Shown here in pieces: positions 15,480-27,000 of a stretch of DNA of 64,000 nucleotides (positions are counted from its first letter, which is position 1; each line of letters opens with the position of its first letter). The position numbers were made by a program, and so were the translations under genes. Below the pieces are notes generated by a model that was not told the origin of the DNA, made no database searches, and saw only the letters and a program-made list of their open reading frames with translations. Source of the DNA: Mytilisepta virgata (taxonomy: Eukaryota; Mollusca; Bivalvia; Mytilida; Mytilidae); the NCBI GenBank assembly GCA_028015205.1, contig CM051520.1, positions 32,100,528-32,164,527 of the forward strand, written 5' to 3'.

Positions 15480-15900
15480 AACTTTAAATTCAATGCAGTG
15501 TTTTGTACTTGATCGTCTGCCCTTTACAATAACTAATATCATTATAAGTAAAAAAGACCCAGTAGCTATTCATATATTACACCTAGATCAACTTTCCGCT
15601 TCGAATGACGAGAAAAGCCTCCGATTTATGAATTCCTATCACATGACAGAGATTTTTTTTTTAATACTAACGGTTTAATGTTTATATTGAGTCGGGACAA
15701 TCAAAAAACCTTTCATTGGCGAATGTTAATTCAAATGACGTTCACACATGATTGCATTATCTTTTCATTTAAATATAATTATTGGCCATTCGTAAACAAA
15801 AATTCACATCAAATTGATTTTCTTTGCCGCATCAACATTGTTCGGCCATAGATACAGATTTTTGATATCCACCCAACAGTGAGATCAGTGTGCAGCTTTG
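15480..15900. promoter_or_regulatory. Intronic CpG-rich block
   Basis: About a dozen CpGs in 420 bp, well above the flanking intron, with a weaker tail to 16,520. It lies 2 kb downstream (in gene sense) of the RRM2 exon. No convincing exon with splice sites was seen beside it. It could be an enhancer or a cryptic promoter. A short plus-strand open frame crosses it (15,457-15,678), but nothing in that frame looks coding. Confidence 0.35.
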
Positions 15901-17911
15901 AAAAATGTGAATATTAAAACGAAAACCTCTAGCCAGCCAAAACTAATATAATACAAAAATAAACTTTTATTGATTTGTGGCCTATAGCAAGTTTTCACAA
16001 GTTTTACACAATTTTTAATTCAAGGTTATACGTTCACTGACACCTGAAGACATACAGCTAGTTATTCTTTCTAGTTAAAGTTAAAAGAAGAGAAATCAAT
16101 GTTTTTATTATCCTTCACTCACTATTGTCTAAATATATTCTTTTCAATTGACTTTTTAAAAAATATTTCAAACATTCAACTGACTTTTGAAACAAAATGT
16201 TGCCGTGGGAACTTTATTTTTGACATGTAGGTTTCCTACAATAAAATAAAGGAGACAAAACTTCTGTATTTTCCTTGGGGTTATACAACTCATAAAAAAA
16301 GCAAATTAGTATCCTACATAAGAATCCTTGTTCTGCCTCTGGCTACATTCTATTCATATGCAGAAACATAAAATGCATGATTTTACATTTGTTAACGACC
16401 TTGTAACAGGAATATGTTTTTATCGGCAATGTTCCATGTTCCGACTCAATATATGACCGAGGTTAATAGTTTAATTAACATGTTCATCTCAGCATAACTG
16501 CACTTTTATGACGACAATTAGTCTGATAGAAATTACAATGAAAATTCATAATAGGTGGTACATAATTCTTACTAGAAATCTTTGGTATGTGTAATATAGA
16601 ATTCTTTGATATAAATTTTGATGCACAAGATGTGCACATTTTGTTGATTTACAATTCATCAGTTGTGCTCAAGGCCTAAAATGTTGAAAGTGTCACCAAA
16701 TACAGAACTCTAAAGAATTATTTGATGTCTTGTATACCTAGTTTTATCCATTATTTATAATCCACATAGCTGGAATGACATGGAGACATTCAGCAGGGAA
16801 ACTACTCATGTCCACCAAGATTCACTTTTTCGCTAGCCAATAGTTACAATTCTTGCAAATCTTAGCAAGCAAAGAAGCAAGCCTTAATACTTTCCAAACT
16901 TTTTGTCATCAGGGTTCAAAAATTAACCAAACAGCACTTTTTACATATTTAGTGTGATTTCTGAGTGTTTTTTTTTTTTTTTTTTGTAAATAATTATCCC
17001 AATATCAGCCTGAATTCCAGATGATAGAAAAATCAGTAAATTTTTGCCATTCAGAAATATTGATACGGTGAAAATTTAATGGAGGTTGACAGAAATTGCC
17101 CGAAAAATCACAAGATGCCAGTATGCAAACATATAACAAGAAAAAAGAGAACGCTGTACTACGCTTACTGACAAGAACTGAAAATTCAGAAGAATTTTTG
17201 AACATTGAAAAAAAATTTAAATCTATCAAAGGGCAATTTTATCCATGTCCAACCTGTTTCTTTAAAAGCTTTGAAGAAATGCTGAACATTTGGCCAACAA
17301 ATGCTTTACAAAATGTCAACATGCCATAAATTAATTAAGACACATATCTTTAAATAAATATTTCCAAAATTGGTTACTTTCCTTAATAAACAGTACTCAT
17401 TTTAAACTATGCTGTGTCAAATTACATTTCTCTCTAACATTTATGTATTCAAAGGTGGTATTGTGTAAATAATTACTTAAAGGTTTGGAACAGAGTCAAA
17501 ATTTTCACTCCAAACAACATATAGAAACTTGTTTATAAAATCTGATATTTGAAATATATAGTTCAATGTGTGGCCAATTAAAATGTTAAGTATTTGGTCT
17601 ATGTCTGTTTCAAAGAATTTTGGTGTCGAAAGCATCAATTTATTATGAATTTTTGTGTAAATATTCAAAATTATGATCAAAATACTGATGAAGAAATAGT
17701 TTCATATTATGATTCGTATCTTATGACCCCTTATGATCCTTCATTTCTAATCAGAATAGTGAGGACCATTACAGCATTGGTGACCCAAAGTTTCTCCAAC
17801 TGAAAGTATGTCTCTCCTGCAGGTCTTCATCCTAAGGCAATTATGTTCACATGACACCACTAAAATTTCAGGATGCATTAAAAGATTTGAAGAATAAATC
17901 AATGTACTCAC

Positions 17912-18004
17912 TTTGCCAAAACTTGAGAAGAAATTTTTGACGTCTTCTACTGTCGTTGATGCTGACAAACCACCAACAAATATCTTCTTTGTTCTTGTGA
18001 CCAT
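17912..18004 (-). CDS. msi: Musashi coding exon 6 (RRM2 beta1-helix1)
   Basis: A 93-bp exon with acceptor attctgtag|ATGGTC and donor GGCAAA|GTGAGTAC. It codes [14 protein letters not shown], then [17 protein letters not shown], in phase 0 at both ends. It carries RNP2 of RRM2 (IFVGGL) and helix 1. NFFSSFG departs from the commoner NYFEQFG. The next exon should begin with a Val and the AMLMFDK-type segment; I did not find it in 1-17,911. Confidence 0.93.
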
Positions 18005-21000
18005 CTACAGAATAATAACATAAAAATAATATATGCTAAGGTTTTATTATCAGGGTACCAGTATAAGTAAGGTGGTCACAGGTTAACTTACTTTTTAATA
18101 CTTTCTGTACTGGCTCTTTTTAGACTCGATCTGAAGCTATAGCTAGCTGGCCTAGATCCGAAAATTAGCCTTACAAAAACCATTACACAGTTCTAACTGT
18201 TTTTAAATTACGTTCATATAATTAACCAACTATCATTTTATCAAATCCTGTCCTATTTTGGTCTGACTTAACACACATGAACATGTATACATAATATTAG
18301 ATACATGTAATGATGTTACAGTTATGACAAAGCAGAATGTTTTGTGAAACAGGGGTCAGTTCCTCAAATTGTCTATAATGGCAAACGAAAATACATTTGA
18401 AATTTTAGTAAAGAGATACATGTATGTGTATGTAGATATGACATGCATTTCACATTTTGCATCACCCGTCTAGAAATCCGTTATCTTTCACTATGTATGA
18501 ACTACATGCAGCTTTAGGTATTCCATGTAAACCACAAAAGGTTGTGTCTTACATGCAGAAATATTTCATGGAAATCAGACTTTACATGAGTCTAATTATA
18601 ATTTATAATTATAATTTCTTAAATCCACTTGAGACCTTTTTTGTCTCCAAGTAGAAGACTGTATTCAATGAAAATTTACATCCTAATCATTTATTTTGCT
18701 TCAAATGCACTTTAAATATTATGCAATTGACTTAATTATACTGACAAGTGACTGCAAATTGTCACTGAATTAATAACTAAAATAATATAGTTTGTTTCAA
18801 TTAAATATCATACTTGATTATTTATACCCTATGCATACTAGATTCAACAACTGTTTCTAGTTTTTGAAATTAACAAAACTTCATGCAATAACCTCTTTTT
18901 GTACTCTTTCAGGGTGTTGTCTTACTGACATTCACCACATTTTCTCATTGACACGCTTTCTAAATTACTATCATTTACTAGAATTAATAAGTTTATCAAT
19001 GAGTGAGCTATCTGAATTCATTGGAAATTCTACACTTTTTCAACCTCAAATTATTAACTCCCCTTGTGAAGCATCACACAAGAATGTTGTCATGTTACTT
19101 TGATGCTTTCATATCCCAAGAGCTTCAGTACATCTTCACTGCAACAAGATGTTATTCTGTTTTAGCCATGAGGTTATCAAATTTTTACTACTCTAAGATA
19201 CCCCTCTATTTCTGCAAGAACTTTGCGCTGTTACAAACGCAATGTGACAATTTATAAACATGATATCTCTCTGCCTATTATGCACTGAATGCTCGTCATT
19301 TGCTTCCGATTAATGTCAACTGCAGAAAAGATCTAGAGAGAGATTTTATAAATTCTCAACAAAAAATCACACATGGAATCTACGGTGATGTTAACATAAA
19401 GTGCCTAAATTGTCATATGAATACTACATCGTAATGATGTAATCAGAAACAATCAGTGTGTACTCAGTGTTATGTCATAATAAAGCTAATCATTATGGAA
19501 TTGAAGTGACGCAAACATTGTTCAAATGACATAAGCAATACCACCTAGCAACTTTTCATGTTTTAATTTTTTCTTGGTGGAAACTGTTAATAATTAATAA
19601 CAATCTTACTGGAAGACCAACAGAAAACACTTACTCCCTCTATGTTCAAGCAAACTAAATCTCTGAAAACAAGGGTATTTAATTGTCATATAACCCTGAC
19701 ACATTTGTCAACTGAGCATAAAAAATAGCTATGTATCTAAATCTGTGACAAAATTTCTTTACAAAACTGCAAGACTAAATATCCTAACCATAAAACAATA
19801 TTCAAATTTTATTTACACTTGAACCTTAATGTAAAGCACTTAATGACCCCTGTCAGACAACAGACTGGACAATATTCTCTTAAAGCAAATTTTGTCACAA
19901 GGTCTCAAAAGTCTGGTCATATCATAATTGGAGGTCACAAAAGGTCCTTAATAGATTATTAATCTTGATACCTGTCATCTGGTTACAGGTAAAACACAGG
20001 TAAACATTTTATAACTTTATCTTTATTACCATTAAGATAATCAAACATGACCCTGTTATATTTACATGAGTCACAATTTGTTTTGAAAATGGTTGTCACA
20101 AAGGAAAAAAAGGAGGGGAGTGATAATAAGAATAATAGATTCTTTTACCATTCTAACTATCTTAAATTTGCAATGTCTTAAAGCTATCAATATAAAATTA
20201 TGTCATCAGATCAAGAATTTTATTTTTTTTTTCATAAAAGGACTTAAAGGACACCCCATACAACTCAATCTAACAGAATATACCATTAACAATGGAAGAA
20301 TATTAGTTGCTTTAAAAGAGGAGTTGCTCTTTCAGATGAGGGGAATTCGACTCCTTTAAAGACTGTGACAATTTGTATCTACTCCTCGAAATATCCTTGT
20401 GATTTGGAGCATACATTGTATAGCATTAGGTTTATCTCATTTACGACCATTTGATTTTTCTGGACTCTTTATACTAATAAAACTAAATATCAAAAGCATG
20501 ATATGGTTCATGAATACTAATAAAATTTATACTTTCCCAATCCTAAATAACTGTCAATGTTTACATACAATGTTTACCAGGATGTATGCAAATTTTTTTT
20601 CTATCGAGGTTCACAAAGGTTTCCTTAGAATTAATGATAAATCATGAAACTGAGACAAATGAAGCATTTGGTTTACTATATAAGTACATGTCTTTTACAT
20701 GCAGACATCCTATCAACATAGGAATTTCTAGTATTTCCATGGTTTAAATAAAATTTTAAACAAAATTTTCTTTAAATGTCACTCAATGACACACATTTGT
20801 ATACTCAAAATGCCCCTTTACCACGCCTTAAAAACAACCCCACTTCACCATATATTGGCTTGACAAGGCTCTCTTTGTAAACTACTCCAGTTTTATATCA
20901 ACATACACTTTTTAAAATCAATAACGTTCCTTTTCAGTACTTATATACAAATTTTAGCACCCTTTTTCAAAACAAAGAAATTTGGGTCAATAACAAATCA

Positions 21001-24000
21001 TAACAAAGATTTAAAACTACCTCCTGAAGTTTTTTATTGGACTATTTCAATTTTACAAGTAGCAGCATTTATCAAGAGATAAATAATTTCAAAATAACCT
21101 TATTATTAAAACCTACAAAAAAATACCCCGGTAGCATATAGTCCAGACAAAAAGTCAGTACATTGTATTTTCAAGAGTGTTTTAACACATCGGGTACTTT
21201 TAGCCTTCTTGGGCTTTACCCCCTTACAAAACTTCAACTTCCTTCATGATCAGTTTGAGCCTGCATGCCAGCTTCCTTAAACCACTGGTCTGATTGTCCA
21301 ACTTATAGTTGTAACTTTGAACACTTTTTTGTCAGAAACCTATAAATCTCATTTAGTGAAGAATCCTTTGTACTGAAATGCATTTTTTAAATTAATATCT
21401 TGATTGTTTTAAATGAAAAATATGAATATTTAAAATTATGCACCAAGTATTATATTGTACAACCTGCTCTAAAGGGCACCTCTATATAGCAAATCACTGT
21501 CTATAAAGAGCACAGTGAAAAAGTCCCATTCATGAACAAAGTATGTAAAATTAACCTCTGTATAAAGGGTACCTGTTCAAAAAGGGCAATTTTTTCTGGT
21601 CCCTTAGATGCCCTTTATAGACAGGTTTGACTGTATATATACATGTAGGTTTTTGTGCATGTAAGACAAACAAAATCTTCTCTACCTGTTGAAATTTTTC
21701 CAATTAAAATTGGGTGGTCTTTAGATATATTAAAAGATTTTCTCAATTTCAAATGATTATTTACATGAAAATCAAAGTTTGGTCAGTAAACTAAAGATCT
21801 GATACTATGTATATTTGTACTACCTGTTTTTTCACAAAAGGCATTCATTCGTTTCATGTTGAGATAAATATCAAGAATGCATTGTGAAAAAATTGTGTTT
21901 GCCTGAACAAAATGTGCTGTTATTTCATGTTACATACTCTGAAAGCAATTTTATAAGTCAGGTGACAGTTATTTCTTAAACAATAAATTTTATTGTTGAA
22001 GGATTAATCCATTACATTTTTTTTTAAAGATACATGTGTTATAACTATTTTCATTTGACACTTCATAATTTTCATAATTTAGAAAAATAAAATGTCATCT
22101 TTATCATCTTTATAATTAAAAAGGTAAAAAAATTAACTCCAAACAAACTCCAAACATCATAGAAAATACAGCCTAATTTCCTAAGATTAATGACCAAGCT
22201 TTTATTCGAAAAGGAAATTTGTAACTCATTAATAGAATTTAAAGACCTTTTATCCTCATAAACTTCATCTAAAGAGCCTTGGAAATCAATAATTAAAGAT
22301 AAATTCTGCCTTCTAAAACTGTCAAGCTTCTAACTGTATACAGACAGTTTTCTGAAGCTAAGCATTGATCCTGGTATTAACAATTAAAATTTTTTATTGT
22401 TCCTGTGAGATGCAACAGTTCCCTGCCAAAATAAGAGCAATGGGAGAATGTTTTAGCTTGTTACTGCCAGTAAATTTCGAATGATTTTTTTTTTCATTTC
22501 ATTTTCATTTTACTGAACTAATTTAAAGAGAGTCATCATCACTAATTTGATGTCACTAAGTGGTATTTCAAGAACATATGAAACATTTATTATTCCGTCC
22601 CAGTCAGTTAAGCAGGGAATAAACTTCCTGTCTCATCATCTGATTCTAAAATTAGATTTTCTGAAAACTGTCTATAAATGATAACCTTAAGCATTTTAAA
22701 AACCCATGTTAAGACTAGAAGTATATATGTTTGTTTGTTTAGTTGGGGTTTAATGCCGTTTTCAGCACATTTGGCTATTTCGCGGCGGGGAGTTTTTATT
22801 GGTTGAGGAAGCCGGAGTACCTGGAGAGAACCACCGACCTACGGTAGTCAAACACACTCCGCCACAGGTGAGATTCGAACTCACAACCCCAGTGTTGACA
22901 GGCTAGTGATCATTAGTAGTCATGACGAACTACCTAGACCACTCGGCCACCGAGGCCCCAGAAGTATATATGGAGTAGGTCTAAATCAACCACATCCCTG
23001 CTTAACCTGTTTCCAAAGTAAATTTCCCTCCCAAGTCATTATGACATATTCTCAGTTAAGTATGGTTGTATTCCCTTGTTCATGGTCAACATTGAGGCAC
23101 CATTAAGAATAAGATTATATGAATTGTTACAATCTTTGGTGGGGCCTGGAGGTCTTCAAAGAGTCCTTTATGTCAGTCCAAAGTACTGCAGACTGGAAGT
23201 GCCTTAAATAATGTCATCGTATTTTTTTTAAATCTGTTTTCCTGTACTTTCATAAAGATATGGAGGATTGTATGTGTGTGTGCATGATGCTGAATTAAGG
23301 TACACACTGTATGACAAGCAGATTCAATCAACCATTATTGATTTGAGGCCGATAATTTCTCTCCAAAAACTTAAGTTAAATGTGTACAAAATTCTGATGT
23401 CACTCCAGCTTTCAGAAAACCTATTACACCCAAATTAAATTCTGTAAATAAGTTTCAGAAAACCTATTACAACCAAAATAAATTTCCATGAAACCCTCAC
23501 AACATTCTGAAGAGGAAGATATAACAAGACTTGGGATTGTTCAGAACAAGACTTTCCAACCTTGGTCTATTAATTAATTTAGTACACTTTTCTATCAATC
23601 ATTTTTTCCTATCTAAATATTTTACTTCTAAGGATCACGGACATGGGTAAACACAGTCCATTGTATGATTGTTTTGTCCCTAAACCTTGCCGTCACCAAA
23701 CAATTTGTGTAAATGTCAAATTTGATCACTTAAATGTTTGGGGTATTCATTACGCCTTGACAAGTTTACTTTTCTTTATAAAATGAATGACCTTTTTATC
23801 TAATACCATTAGATACATCTTGAAGAATGTCTACCGTGATATGGCTCTCTTTGTCAGCCAATGGACCTGAGTGTCAAAGTTAAATGTGATTCAATCATAA
23901 CATTATAAAACAACTACAACTTAATTTTTATTACAAATTCAACACAAATTTTCAAGGAAAGGATTTCAATGGTCCAATGTAATTTAGTTATTTTTCAAGA

Positions 24001-27000
24001 TAAATATGCAAGCTTGCCCAGCGCTACAAGTATACTTTGGTAAGATGGTGATATACTTCCTCAATAAAATTTAAATTTGTTCTAAAGAAAAATTTTACAG
24101 ATTAGCATACGAGTTTCAGACAAATGTATAACATTGAAAATGGTTTCATAACATCTTAAAAAATCAGTTTAGTATGTGTTATTCTAAAAATAAAACAAAT
24201 CCTGTGGTTAGTGGACCATCCTTCTTCAATGTGACATGGTTAAAATTTTTATTGGAAAAATCAGAATCTGTTTCTGAAAAAAACTAATTTCCAAATAGAC
24301 AAATTACACATGGGTATGAAAAAATGCATATTCTTCTTTAAGACAACAAAGTTCTTGTTCTGTCACTACCCTCAATCCAAGTTTACTTTTTGAACGCTAC
24401 ATGTAATAATAGCTCATACTTCTAAACAAGGCAATCTAAATATTTGTCTCACGCTCTCTTAAGACCCATGGTATGTACATTGTTTGTACTACAATCAAGG
24501 TTTTGTTGTATAAGTCTGACATATAAGACAATTTACAGAATCCCCCGTCTCTTTCTATTATCTAATAAGACAAAACACTGAAAATCTTGAAAATATTAAC
24601 AAGACATTTTATCTACAAAGTTGTCAATCTTGTCACTTTTGATAGATTCAAAATACTTATTTAGCAGTAACTTTCCCTTTCAAACTCAATGAAAATTGAC
24701 CTTAATTCTCCACAAGAATATGGATTACATTACTGACCACAAACACAAATACTAAAGGATTCCTCAATTTGTTTATGAATTGTTCATCTCCTCAATGTAA
24801 ATCTATATTTGACATTTTGTCAATATCTTGTGAAAGATTTTGTAAAAGATCTCTATAACCACTCTCTCATGACAATTGCAACCCTTTTGGAGATCATTGA
24901 TTTTGGACTTTACTCCTGTCATATACTTTCTGTACTGACAATGGAGATCAAGCAAGAGGGTTTCAAGGTGGAATGTAAATAAACTTAAACCAAAGAACAC
25001 ATGTACATGTATATCTAGAATCCTGATTTAGACCAAACATTTAAGTAGAAAGAAACTGTGAGTTTCCTGAAGATCAAATTAGATCCATTCATTTTATTGA
25101 CCCCAGTTAATATAGACATGTCAATGTGTGGAAAAAAAATTTGGGGGGGAAAGGGGGGTGGAGGGTTAATGGGATGCAGATTTCACCGTAATACTAATTC
25201 AGCAATAAATTTCTGAAGGTCTGACTTTTTTCAAGAAATACAATATAATGGAAATTTTCTAGAAACTCTTCAAAACTACAAAAGTGAAAATTTTTATAAC
25301 ATAACTTTTTTTATAAAGTTTACAACTTTTTACATGTTTTCATCTCATGAGTTCGTTCAAGCAAAATTGATAATTTATGCCCTTTTTTAAAATGTAAAAA
25401 TGTCATGATGTCTCCCCTTAGATATATGACAGAGAATTTAAGCTCTGTATCTTACACAGATCAATACAAATGACCTCAATACATCATCTTTCCCCAGGAC
25501 AGATATATTTATATAAGTTAACTTTCCTACTGTGTCTTGATGTGTGACCTGCTTTTCAAATTTTACAAGTAAACTTTTGTTCAAACTAAAAACCACTGAA
25601 ATTTGTCAAATCATTGAATAAAACACAGATTTATTAGGAAGATCATGGATAGATAAGGGGGTACCCAACACATGGACTAAAATAGATTTGGCTCGTTTAA
25701 TTTTCATAAATTTGGACGAAATATTTACTTTGACCTGTTGACAAAAATATAAAAATTTCAAGAAATTTGAACCACACAATTTATAGGAATAATTTCATTG
25801 GATATATAGCAGTTTGACAAACACTAATTTCGATCATTTCTCTTTGTCTTATAGTTTGTAATTAAAACGTTCATCTGATTTTTAAAGAGTTAACTCCCTT
25901 AGGTGTTCTGTGACCCCCTTAGACGGAATAAGCATAGAAATGTAGATATGGGGTGCCAAAAGGAAATCTTATCCTAAATGGTCATTTTTAAACCAATCAT
26001 AGATTACTGTAACTCAATTGAACAAATATAAGGCCAAAAACAAAAATATGTGTGATTACGGTTACCCAACTGATCCTATTTTTTGGCGGCCGTGTTGCCG
26101 ACCCTAACATTTTTTTCACGATTTTGGACATTTTTCAACTTCTGGAAAAAATTGGTTCCGTTCCGGTGACGTGTGGGGTTTTACATTTATTAAAACAATC
26201 ATGTCGGCCCACCTGCTGGCATCCAGCAGTTTATAAACTTGAAGCTTGTTGGAATAATGATTGCTTCACCACAAATGTTGGCATATCTATACATATTTAA
26301 TAGGAGTAACATGAAGGTCGGGTCATCACATACAGAATAGGATCTGCTATTAAACCAACCCAGAGGATCCCTCAGATCGTTTGGATTCATAATCATGTTG
26401 CTATCAGACAAACACACATTCTGTGAGTGGAATGGAAACCATACTTGTAGGTTGTATGTCAAATCTATTTACCCTCCCGGCTCAAAAAAAAAAAAAAAGC
26501 TGACCTACCAATCCTATTTTCAAAACTGATGTAATAGGAAACAGGCATATTTTTTTTGGCCTAACATCATAAATTACTACAGCAGGTCAATAGATCAAAA
26601 ATTATCACCCAATAAATGATATTATCGTCCCCTGCAAAAAAAAGCTTAATTTTAGAAGCATGGAGTGTCAAGGTATCACAATCAGGGTGTTAATTGTCAG
26701 CTATTTATCAATGGTTTAGTTTATCACACTAATGAAACAATGAGTAACATCAATGACAGGAATCATGTCATTACTTTCATTTTCAGTGTTAAACCTGAAC
26801 CCTGTTATACCATTTTATACAACTTCAATGAAAACAATTCTTAAATGCCTAAAAATTTTGAAATCTAACAATCATTTTAACCAACAGTTTTCATTTGAAA
26901 AAAAATATGGGTTCCACGGATTCCAATAAAATTTTAACTTTATCAATTCATAAACAAAATCATGATCATTGTTTCTGATTTTAAAATCATTAAACTACGA

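Noticed and set aside
17096..17329. Plus frame near the RRM2 exon containing FYPCPTCFFKSFEEML
   Set aside because: Lies on the opposite strand to the gene, no splice sites or homology; the overlapping minus frame is equally open.
17747..17911. Reading on past the RRM2 exon donor for 54 more codons
   Set aside because: The donor AAA|GTGAGTAC is strong, and the sequence after it has no RRM similarity.
22860..22960. tRNA gene
   Set aside because: The A and B boxes belong to a SINE head with tail and target duplications; the cloverleaf is not that of a functional tRNA.
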